DNA from: Phallusia mammillata | Taxonomy: Eukaryota > Chordata > Ascidiacea > Phlebobranchia > Ascidiidae | Assembly (NCBI GenBank): GCA_003260075.1 | Contig: QLIY01000488.1 | Location: 55,764-119,763, forward strand | Direction: 5' to 3' | Length of the DNA stretch: 64,000 nucleotides | In this document: positions 25,406-37,400 of the stretch, one piece after another | How positions within the stretch are numbered: position 1 is the stretch's first letter | How the letters are laid out: each line of letters opens with the position of its first letter | Made by a program: the position numbers and the translations under genes | Notes under the pieces: model-generated | The model's input: only the letters and a program-made list of their open reading frames with translations | Database searches by the model: none | Told to the model about the DNA's origin: nothing

Positions 25406-27851
25406 AGCATCTGCCACTGAACACTGTTCACGGAGCAAAGTGATTTGACAAATTGGAATCGGAAAGTTATTTGGTCTTTTGCCGGGCTTATGTAATCCCT
25501 ACACAGTTTCAAGCTTCCGTAGCAGGGCACAGTTAGCCCACCACTTAACCTTATATACGCCACATTCCTTAACGATAGCGCTGTTTTGTTTGTTCTATGA
25601 TAAAAAGTACTCTGCGGTATCACGGGCGTAACGTTCTTGCGTTCACGCTTTGTCCGTTTTTACGCTTTGTTGATTACCTGCAACATTTTGCGATTTTCTG
25701 TGTGGGCCAATATAAGGTCCCTGGCAAATCAGTGTAGTGTAAAAATTCTGACCTAACAAAAAGTGGTTTTTGTGCATTTTTTGAGGCATTTATGTGCGCA
25801 GTGCATTACTATTACCATCGACACATGGCAATTATATGTCGTTGTGTATATGTGTTACGGAGCCGAGTCCATGCTCTTATACAGCGTTCTGTTCCGATGG
25901 TGACCTTTAATTCCAGACGTAAAATTGAAGACATGACTGCGTAAAAGACATTTATAAAAATTGATTCCCGAAGTTATAGACTATACAGGAACCATTTAGT
26001 TGTAAATTTGAAAAAAATGTCCTAGTTAAGTGCTTTTTTTGGAAAAAAATTGTTTTGCTTTATGGTTTGCGCCTGGATTTAAAAGTTGTCATTTCAACAA
26101 CGCCTATGTTTAGCGTATTCTATATACCCACTTTATATCTACTTTTTTGTTTATTAATTCGACTTTTTCCAATTTCACCGTAGCGTTTTTTCACTTCACT
26201 TCCAAACAAGTAAAATCATTCCAAATCTATTGATTACTCGCACTTTTATTTTGACTTGATCAAAAACTTTAGAAGTCTAACCCCCAATAATCAGTTTTTT
26301 TGCCCCCCGTCATTTTCAGTTAACACACATGACGTAGAAATTGCTTTTTGTCGCGTAATCATGACGTAGTACACCTGCTTTGGGCGATAATTGGCCTCAT
26401 GTAATTCCCTCATGTATGTATTGGTCTTAAAACACCAACAAGGGCCTCTCGTGACTGCCAAAACTTTAGAGCACACCGCCCAATAATGTCGAGACTGACT
26501 GCTTATGTGAGATTGTGACTCTGAAATTGAATGCCCTGTTTTTGTGCTGTACATATACCACACATCTGCCTTGCATCGTTACTATTGACTACTGGGCGTT
26601 GTTGTGTGTGCCCCGGTACGTGCCGCAGAATGCCGCTAATGAATTGATTCTATTTCATAAGCCAGCCTCTGGGTGGCGCTATACTCACTTATCCCCGATT
26701 ACTTGCTTTCGTAATGCTTTTGGCGTAACAACGTTTCGAAAGAACTGGAAATGTGATGCATTGTTTTGTGAAATAATAAATTTGCAAGTATATGAAGCAG
26801 GCTTGGATGCTGTTTGTTTACGTCTTAAGTTATAAGCAATAGGATACTACCCGTTTGGCAGGAATTACCATATGTACATACACTTCAACGGAAGGAAGGT
26901 CGAGCAGGATGTCCCAAAAGTCATTCAAGAAAGCCACGGTTACAGACCATCTTTATCTTTGATTTTTATTGCCCACGGCTTTCAGGTAAGTGGTTCTCAA
27001 CTGCTGGTTCCACTAGTGGTCCATGATGACTTTTTGGGTGGTCCACAGGACGTCCACTAAATTAAGTGATAAACTAGAGTGGATTGCATATTACATGTTA
27101 AAGGAGTACCAAAATGTTACCTGTTAAAAATTTATTTCACTTCCTAAAAATTAGTTTCAAAGGATTATGTTAAGTCCAAACGGTTGTTTCGTATGCGTTA
27201 CTCCAACTTGCTCTAGATTCTAGAGTCTAGAATGAAATGGTTCACGATATTATTTTTACTGGGCCGGTGGTCCATGGCCTGAAACGAGTTGAGAACCACT
27301 GTTTTAAGCGTAGGCTACACAAGCAGTAGGCCTACCCGAACTGACTTAAAATTTTCTCAACCGAAAAGTTGAAAACTGTAAAGTTTTAATAGTGTATGGT
27401 AGCATTAGTGGTTCTGGCCTGATTAATAGTCTTCTTGACTCAAAAACTTTGCCATTCTAGAAAAAGAAAACAGCGATGGCTATAGAATTTAAAAATTAAT
27501 CATTAATAAATATTACAATTTTATTCGGGAATTCCCCTCCATAAACGGCGCGAGACTCGTGGCTTTATTGTTGTTCCTTCAGATTTGCAAAATGCAAATC
27601 ATAAACTAGAAAGCTATATTGTGTTGCAGTTATGATTTTTAATTGAGACACATGAGTGCAAGCCGCTTTTACATTAATTTAGCGTTTTTGTGTGCATCCC
27701 GTGGGTTATTTCTCTTTAAACTCGGAGTTCTGACAATTTTAGACGTTTGTTCTGTACAACAGCCTACAACCGGAAGGTTACTGTTACTATGAGTAATAGT
27801 AGTGTTGAAATTCAGAAAAGTTTTAATAAATCTGTGCAATAATTGTACAAC
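25406..27851. other. Thymosin 3' flank and SLX4 upstream region
   Basis: It holds the thymosin 3' UTR and the promoter of SLX4, with one hAT-type element between. A possible thymosin polyadenylation hexamer AATAAA is at 26775-26780, but a 1.4-kb UTR would be long, so this is weak. No convincing exon is seen. Confidence 0.45.
26988..27301. mobile_element. hAT-type element, about 314 bp
   Basis: Homologous to the element at 12155-12444: the same GTGGTCCATGATGACTTTTT segment and the same right end AGTTGAGAACCACTG. The left terminus is slightly decayed (TAAGTGGTTCTCAAC). No clear target duplication remains, suggesting an older insertion. Confidence 0.7.
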
Positions 27852-28540
27852 ATGGATGACTCAATGGAAGCTTTTGAGTTGCCCAGCCTGTCAAAGAAAA
27901 AACTGTTTTTGTCAAGAAAAAGGAGAATCATATCACCACTGGCAAATAAAAATGATTCAGACACACCAAATATACCAAAGGATTACCACAACAATATTCC
28001 ACAATCCTCAACTCAAAACAATGACACACTTTCAGGGATACCTGACTTAAGTGATGATAGTGGTGTCACTGAAGAAAGGCATAATAAAGAAGCAGTTCCT
28101 CTAAATGTTGAGCAAAAAGAAAATCTTAATAAAGATGTTTGCTTACCGGTATCCCAAGAAACTGATAAAAATTATTCACCAGGCGGTTTTTGTAAGATTT
28201 GTTCTAAGAAGATACCAGCTGAAGAATGTAAGACACATTACATAAACTGCATGGCAGAAAATTTTGCATCAAAGAAGGATTTAAAGCTAAGAATTGAAAG
28301 GAAACTAACATGTGGACACTGTGGAAAATTGGTTGATGTTAAAAGTTACCAAGATCATTGTGAGACCTGCCCAAGCAAAGATAAAAAAAATGTTGAAAAA
28401 GTTGGTGACGAACCAGTGACATCTTCTTACTTTAAGCAAGGGAATAATGACGAGATAAAAAGAGGCAAGGTGCCTTGCCCGAGTTGTCACAAAGACTTGG
28501 CTGGGCGTACTTTATCTGCTAGACAATCCCATGTCAACAG
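27852..28540 (+). CDS. SLX4: SLX4 exon 1: three zinc modules
   Basis: The start is the ATG at 27852 (MDDSMEAFELPSL); upstream in-frame codons lack ATG. Modules: C114/C117/H129/C133, C154/C157/H169/C173 and C209/C212/H227, whose final cysteine comes from exon 2. The third, ending SHVNRCLD, is the direct counterpart of the vertebrate SLX4 UBZ4 finger ending QHVNRCLD, a ubiquitin-binding module. Confidence 0.9.
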
Positions 28541-31500
28541 GTAGGTAAATGTTTTAGTTAAATTAAAATCACCTTTACATCTAGGATTTTACTGGTGACG
28601 ACTGGTTTGGATATGATAACATATATCAGTAAAAGTTTTTGCTTTGTGAAATGTTCGCAGTTGATGTATTGTATGCCATTTACAACCAATAAAGGCACAA
28701 AATTAGTTTCATGATTGGACATGTCAAAGCTGCAAACACATTGCACTTAGGTCCCAACAAATGCATATTTCACACAAAGAAGCTTTTGTCTGTACAATTT
28801 TGTTCTGTTAGAAATGCTGGTTAAAGAGTGTAAAGACCAATAAAGTGTGAACATGCTATTTATTGAAAGGCGCTTAATGGATGGTTTATTGCTTTTCTAA
28901 CAAATCTCAAAGCCTCCAAAACTGTTTTGAGTATGCTGTTTTGGTTTAACTGTTTTTTTAATTGCACAAGGTGTCTTGACAACAACAACTTTGGTACTAG
29001 TCAATCACCGAACAGAAGTACACCGAAAATAAGACTAAAGCAGTTAAAGGTGTCAGGAAATGCTTCTCAATCTGATCCTAATACTTGTTCAAAATGTGGA
29101 AAAACACTGAAGACTAAGGGAGGTTTAAAACGGCATGTACAGTCATGCACTGGGCCATCAAGTTCTGTAGGTTTTTTGATTCTTTAAACCTTTCCAAATT
29201 GTTTTAATTGCATTTTCATTTTAGAAAGCTGGCAAAGAAAAAAGAAAAAGAACTGCAAAAGTACCCAGAAATGCAGAGGATGAAATTTTACAAGTGTGTA
29301 AATTATATTAAACTGTTGGGGGGGGGGCATTTTAGAAAGCTGGCAAAGAAAAAAGAGAAAGAAGAAAAAGAACTGCAAAAGTACCCAGGAATGCAGAGGA
29401 TGAAATTTTACAAGTGTGTAAATTATATTAAACTGTTAAGAATAACCGTTGTGTTTGAAAAAATAATCATTTTGTGTAAACTCAGGAACACACAGTGAAT
29501 GTTTAATAAGTAGTTTCACGGTCTGTGCAATGGAACTATTTTTTACTGGAATGCAAATCAAAGAATGTGTCATTTCCTTAATGCAGCATTGGATGGTATA
29601 AGGACCTACACATAGTAGTACTAGGGCGCCAACTTTGGCTCCTAGGATTTTTTTCTGGTAGTTACTCAGAATCTCTCAGAACACTGGTATCTATAAAGCC
29701 TACAACTAAAAGTTGCAATTTCTGGTGCCAATTACATCTGTGCATGTCTAAGGGTCCATTTGTTGGGCTTTTACGCGATTCACCAGTAAAAGGTAAACTT
29801 TTACTGTGTTCATAAGGACACCAGAAATTAGACTGAGTTGGATAAAAATCCATGTACTGAAAGAGTACGACCCCATATCCTAATCCCACTAAAACCTCTG
29901 ACGCCAAAAACGTGGTTCAGAGGTAAATTATTTATTTTATGCTACAGGTAGCTAAAGCTTTGTCTAAGTCAGAGGATGATGAAAGAAAACGCTCAAAAAG
30001 AGAAGAAAAATTAAGGTATATTATTATTGATTTTGGATGTAAAACATTTTTTTTACTTAATAGTTGTTTATTTCTACAGAAAAAAAGAAATTGGAGTGCC
30101 TGTAATGCTTCAGGATAGTCCAGCTACTAGAAAAGCTGCTTTGGAAACTAAACTGGCACAAATGATTGGAAAATCTGATGATGCAGCAACTTCAAGTAAT
30201 AAAACTGTTGTTTATTGTTAATCATAGCATGTCATGCATATAAATCCAAAAAAACGTACATTGTTTTGCATAAAATTTACATTGTCATTTATCTAAACCA
30301 TGTTCAACTGTTTGGAAAGAGTACTTTTACTGTACTATATTTACAAGTATTTACACCCTTCATGGCAGCAAGAGCATTAAATTCTGCTGGTTTTAGACTC
30401 AACAGGAAGGATTTTTGACATTTAAGTTACACCTTGTTGCCAAATTGAGCTTTTGTGTTTAAAGCTGATGACTGTGAGGTTCCTTGCACACCAGTAATAC
30501 CATTGGCAAGTAAATGGGAAAAACATTCAGACAACAGTTTGAAGGACACGCCAGAAGCCACAGATGATCTGAAACCATTTGTTGTTTTACCACAATCTAC
30601 CTTTGGTGAAAAAGGATTTGCCAATGGAACTGATGACCAAACAGACATAAAACAAGCAACCGAAATTGATTCAGTAAATATATGTTGTATTTCTCTTGAA
30701 TTTAAATGTTGTTAAAACATGATGCTTAATAAGTTTCATGTCTTGCTTCACATAGTATGTGGCAACTGATTTTATTGAAAGGATGTTGCTGGGGGGGGGG
30801 ACGAAATTGATTCAGTAAATATATGTTGTATTTCTCTTGAATTTAAATTTTGTTAAAACATGATGCTTAATAAGTTTCATGTATTGCTTCACATAGTATG
30901 TGGCAACTGATTTTATTGAAAGGATGTTGCTACATGTAATACTGATAATTAAAGTCAATCATAACAACATGCCATTGTTTCGCAGGCCAATGAGGAGCAT
31001 GCACCCGTGTCCAATAAGTTCCAATCTATTGCAAACAGCAAATGGGGCTTGAGTGGTGGAAAGAGTTCATGTTCTGTAGATTACCGAGTATCCGGCCTGC
31101 TCACACAGTTTGATTCACCAGCACCGAAAAGGGCTGTAGATATCCCAGAAAATATTCCTGATTGTCCTGATGCCATTGAAGACAAAGAATTGCTTTATCA
31201 GGTATTGTATAGTTTGGTTTCTGTACACTTGTGCCAACACTATTACAGTGTGTAATTAATCACAGGATGTGTAGAAACACTGGTAAAAAATGAGCATTTA
31301 AGCACTTTAATTAATCCAGAGGGTCCCCAACTTTTTTATTCAGTACTCAGAATTTTTGTGTGTGAATTTTGGTGCACTGTGAAATGGTCACTGACAGTAA
31401 TTTACTTTAATTGTAGTGTCACAGGCACAGCCCACAAAATGGGTGTAATTAGTGTGACCCCTTATATCCCTGATGATGGCATGAGCATTTGTCGAAGGAT

Positions 31501-34345
31501 TTAAATAATAAAGCATACGCCAATTTGGGTCACTATAATCACAGTAAACAGCCCAAATTTTTTGAAAGGAAATCTGTTTTAACCGGAAACCAGACAGGTT
31601 ATGAACTAGGAGTGTACATGCTGTTCTATGTTTATGGTGCAATTCAAACATGTAACTCAGATTTTTTTAGCTAATAATGCATCTGATATATATTATTACA
31701 AAAATAGCAAATCAGAGCTGTAACATTTGCCTTCGAAGGTGATTGACAACGATGACAATGTAGACTCAACTTTGCAACAACTTATTGAACTTGGGGGAGG
31801 GGGGGGGGACTACTGTAAGTCGTTGGTGGTTTGTTGTATGTGTGGTGTATATATACTTGGTGGGTGGGATAACAACGGTTACAATGAATGCACTGTCGAA
31901 CTTTCTGCCTCACTGCATGGGGGGGGGGAATCATTACATTAACAGCAAATCAGAGCTGTAACATTTGCCTTTGAAGGTGATTGACAATGATGACAATGTA
32001 GACTCAACTTTGCAACAACTTATTGAACTTGGGGGAGGCTCGACTGTTGAACATGCTATTCCAGAAACAAGTTTTGATAAACATGAAGATGATATGAAAC
32101 TTAATATTCCTGCTGTAAGTTGTTGGTGGTTTGTTGTATGTGTGGTGTATATATACTTAGTGGGTGGTACAACAACGGTTACAATGAATGCACTGTCGAA
32201 CTTTCTGCCTCACTGCATCTATGCTAGGTTTAGTTGTAGTACGCTTCAAACCATGTAAGCTTATGGGTATAAGGCCTTCGTATTAGTCTTTCAACCATCT
32301 TGGCCATTGTCTGTTACTTATCCTGGTTACCAAGTGGCTATATCTGAATGCAGGAGTAACTTATTTTAGTTTGAAGGGGGGGGGGTGCTTCAAACCATGT
32401 AAGCTTATGGGTATAAGGCCTTCGTATTAGCCTTTCAACCATCTTGGCCATTGTCTGTTATTGTTACTTATCCTGGCTACCAAGTGGCTATATCTGAATG
32501 CAGGAGTAACTTATTTTAGTTTGAAGTTTAATAGTGTTTATTTTTGTAGCATATATCAACTATTGTATTAATATAAAATTCATTAGTAGTTAAACATACT
32601 TTACCACATTTAATTTACTTTTTCCAGTCTGATGAAGAGGATCCACAATCAGAACCTATTTGGACAAACACTAGTAACATTTTACCAGAAACACCACAAA
32701 ACAATAACAACAACAGCTATCAACTAAGCGAAGAAATGGCATCAAACCATGCAGTAACTACAGAAAACAACCAAACCAATATAAGTGGCACGTCATTTGG
32801 TGGAACAAGGGCTGAAAGTTACTCATTGATTCAGGAAGACTATTCCAAACTTGTAAATTGCAAGTCCTACAGTGATTTGACATTGAGGTTTAATGACGAC
32901 CGTGCTGATGATATTGCTGTGCACAAATGCATTCTGTTGTGTCGAATGCCTGCTCTGTTACAGGTAAGCATGAAAAAGGGATAAGCATCCATTTTGTGTT
33001 AAAAAATCTTTAACAAGTACAAAAAGTTAAAAAAACTGAAACCTTTGATTGTCTTTTGTACATAGTTGTCATGGGTGAAAAACTTTTCTTTGTCAAAAAA
33101 CCTAAGATGCAATCCCCCAAAAATCAGGACAACTGTAAAAACTCATGCGCTTTTCCTCATGAAATTGTTATTTCATCTACTGTTTTGTGATTTCAATTTT
33201 AAACATTTGGTCACCCTATTTGCACTTTTGCGTTGCATATTGCCTGGAATTCATTGATGTAGCCAAGCAGTGGTCATAAGTTACATAAAGATTCACACCT
33301 ACTACAATTGACTTAGAGGAAGATTTCATTTCCAGGCTAAATTGTAGTCATTGCCAGTGTATGTAAATATTGACTTTGTCATGTTTGCCTCTGCAGGTGT
33401 TTGAGAACGGAAGTGTGGGTGGCATATATTACATGCAGCCCTGCGACAGAGAAGAGATGCTATGTTTGTTTGACCATATCTACACCGGGTCGCTAAAGAA
33501 AATATCAAAATTGCAGGCAGAAGAGTTGTACCAGCGACTTGGATGCAATAACGAACAGAGAAAAAATGCGTCGCAGTTTGACGAACCAGTTGGTACGTGG
33601 TTTTGATTTTTTGTTGATTACTTTCTTAAATGGATCCATTTTGATTGTAACTTTGTTTCAATTTTTTCTGCCGTTGAAAATAAACGTGACATGTAGATGT
33701 AATGTCGGATGAAACCTTAATTAATACAGACCCGATTACACAAACAAATGTCAGATTAGGCTAAGATCTGGATTAACCGATGTCGATTAGTTAAAGCCTT
33801 ACCACACTACAAATCATTTATACCTCAAGTTTTCTCCGAATTAGGCTAACATCCGGTTTAACAAAATCCGGTTTAAGCGAGGTTTAGCCTACTCTACGTT
33901 TATCTTCATTTAATAACGATCTTTTTGCTGTGTTACAGATAGCTGCGATGAAACCCAGCCTCACAACTTCCAACCAACCCCTGCTTCGTTTGTTCCATCT
34001 GATGACGATCTTTTTCACGACTCTCCAGTCCCTTGCAGCGGTTCTATTCGCGGGGGTTCCCCAACAGTACGTCTAACAGATTTCCGAAGTCGCCTTGACG
34101 AATCCATAGAGATACGAATGGACGATGACGAAACCGAACGTATCTACGTCACCAACGTTGACAGTGACGTAGACAAGGCTACATGTTCCAACGCAAATGT
34201 CCCGGATAAAGAATTCCGTCCCTTGGTTTCGAGCAAACGCAGATCGGCACATTTTACCCCGTTGCCAGGCAACCGACATAAGTTTCGTCGGATGACCGGC
34301 AGCACCCCAAAATCGCCATCGTCAACAACGCGCCCTCCAGTGTCA

Positions 34346-34442
<97 letters not shown>

Positions 34443-37400
34443 CGACCGTGCAACTCTGATTCCCAATATGACGTCAGGGACATCGATGACATCACTGATG
34501 ACGTGATGCAATCGCAGCCGGCCAAAGTTGCCACCCCTGAAGATGAAGTGTTTGTAACAAGCTTTTCACAACCAGTCACATCCAAATATAAATTTCGGGA
34601 TCCGCCCGACCACATAAAAACACCCGCAGACCCATCCCCCGTGTTTGATTTCTCCGTCAACGATTCTGTGCTGCTCTCAGCTGCAGTGGGTCACGTGACT
34701 GGAGCCGTTGACGCCCCAGAACCCTCGAATTTCAAAACTCCTGTCCCTGTCCGAAAACCTCGTCGTTCGATCGTAAACGTCCCTTTTACGCCGATGCTGA
34801 ACTACAGCGACATGGACACACCGAATATTGTCAAACAGGTACCTTTTACCCATTTGTTTTTTGTATCTTTTCTTGTAAGTATATGAAAGCTAACCCAATC
34901 TCATAGGTCAATGCCTTAGTCTAGCTGAGATGAATACACTCTTACTGGTATCAGCCCTGAAGCGTCTTTTAAGGCAAGCGATCTCGACGTACTCATATAT
35001 AAATCATATTACGCCAGCACTATTAAAGGCAGTATACCGAATCAACCTGTTTTCCCAAGCATTCCAATATGGCAAGGCACACGCTGAAAAAAAATCTTGA
35101 TTTAAAGCCTTAGTGCAGTGTTTCTCAAACTTATACGGATCGCGTACCACCTGACAACTTTTTCTATCGCGGCGTACCACCTAAACCAGTGGATCCCAAC
35201 CATTTTGTAGTCACGGACCTCTTTTATAAATCTTAAGTCTGCGGACCCCCAACGTAATTACCAACAGGTCTTTTTATGTTTCTCGTTTCTTGCATTATAC
35301 GTTATTATGCTTTTGAAGCATTTTCATTCACCTTCACAGTCCTTTAATTTCGAAGAAGTTTCTGTATTGTAGCGGCCAACACAACAAATTGATACATTTT
35401 CTGGTATATTTATTTAACTTGACATAACACTTGTCCTATAAAGTCTTTTGACCACGTGTGTTATGATGTCGCAATCGGAAAAACAATCACAAAAAGTAAC
35501 TGTTCAGTGTTTCTGGCCCAATTAAGGGGTGATCAATAGTTTGCATTTGTATGCAGGATTGTAAAAACGGTGGAGAAACTTAAATATATTTTTCTGTTGG
35601 TAAATGATACTAAACATATTTGCCTGCATGGAACCCCTGAAACCATCTCGCGGATCCCTTTGAGGTTGAAGGCCACTGACCTAAACCCGGTTTCAATAGA
35701 GCGTTAGAAATAAGCCTACTTTCTCGAACCGACTTAGCGTATTGAGCAATTTCAAAAGACTGTCCAAACCACGAGTATCGCCTAAACCAGGGCTGATCAG
35801 TTGGGTCAGTTGAGGTGCAATTTTAAATTGAACTTAAATTAGGTATCACAGAATTTTACTCGCGTACCACCTGAAAAGTTCCGGCGTACCACAGTTTGAG
35901 AACCACTGCCTTAGTGTAATGTCGTAATGTGACTAAACTCGTGTTAACGCAATACATTTCTTAAATTTGTTTTCAGATTTAGCGAAATATAAAATAATGC
36001 CTGAGATCAGCATTTTATTTTTGAAACGAAATGTTTAGGGACAAAAGATGGGTCTCAAGCGAACACTTGGCAAGAAGAAACTGAAGGTCAAGTTGAAAGA
36101 GTTGTACGCATACCGCCACCAAGTGATATCATCTGACGAGGAAGAAACCAGTGCCAATAACGTCACTGCAAAAATACAGGGTATGAAGGTTTTTTTACCA
36201 TTTTCAATTATCACGCGCTTACCTCACATTGAGTATACTGTGACCAGGTTTATGGATGTTATATTCTTGAGTAAAAAAAACTGATTGTTTGTGTCTGTAC
36301 GTAATTTGTGGCGGTGTTTTGAAATTTCAATGCTCTCTAGAAAATTTCATTTGTGTTATGTAGCGCCCCCTAGCGATACACCTACGAATGTGAAAACTCG
36401 TCACAACGAAGTGGTGCAGGTTGTGGAATCTGACAGCGACGATAGCAGACCTGCTTTGGCATGTCCAAGTAAGAAACAATGAAATAATCTTTAAACTGTT
36501 TCTTGTTGACATTGCCATACGTTATAACCCCACAAATTGTCACCTAATTTTTTAAACCAGTGGTTCTCAAACTTGTCAAGCATGTGGTGCATTAACAAGC
36601 TAAACTTTTTTCTGTGGCACACTTTCACAATAGTTGTCCAAAGAAGGTTAATTTGCAACTGTTTTGATGACATAGATGACTTCTTTTATTAAAACGAAAA
36701 AATGAGCTTTTAATGCTGTTGTACATGTCTGTATTTCGCCATTAAGTCCTCAAGCACCACAAAAAGTTGCACTTTTAAATAAGCAAAGCGACACACTTGA
36801 AAATCTCTCACGGCGTACAAGTATGTCCCGGCAGACAGTTTAAGAATTACTAGTTTCACAAGCATTTGGTTGCAATTACTGTTGTCGATTTATTGCTTGG
36901 CGAATTCGTTTTATGCAATCTGTACTGACAAGCGTTTTGAAATGCCAACCGCTGGGCGGTATAGGAAAACGCACTGCATTGAACGATTTTAGTGCGAAAA
37001 TGCCCCCCCCCCGAATTCGTTTTATGCAATCTGTACTGACAAGCGTTTTGAAATGCCAACTGCTGGGCGGTATAGGAAAACGCACTGCATTAAACGATTT
37101 TAGTGCGAAAATTATTCGTGAATCGCGTTAGTGTGAAATAGCGGGATAATTTTACTCACAGTATAGCGGCTGTAACAGTTTGCATTAAACCAGCGTGCGA
37201 TAGTGTGTATGGCCTGTTCCGTTGGTTGGTAATTTTGTGCTACGGCACCACGCATTTCCTCGCCCTCTGTGCAAAGAGCAATCGCCCAGTCGCAGCTGTT
37301 TCGCTTGCTGTGAGCGTTATTCTACTGCACGCATTGCACTCATCGCTTAGTAGGCGTTATATAACAGGTAACGACTTTATAAGTGAGCTGTGCTCTGTTA

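Larger units (their letters stand above)
34839..36038 (+). other. SLX4 intron 11, mostly nested mobile elements
   Basis: The 1.2-kb intron is dominated by the nested hAT-type pair 35116-35908. The remainder shows nothing recognisable. Confidence 0.6.

Noticed and set aside
26515..26835. 106-residue plus-strand frame in the thymosin 3' flank
   Set aside because: No recognisable motif or start context, and it lies in probable UTR or intergenic DNA.
31317..31400. A hAT-type element starting CAGAGGGTCCCCAACT
   Set aside because: No matching right end or target duplication was found.
34254..34660. Open frames with long poly-glycine or poly-proline
   Set aside because: They are produced by the 97-G block, which is a gap placeholder inside SLX4 exon 11.
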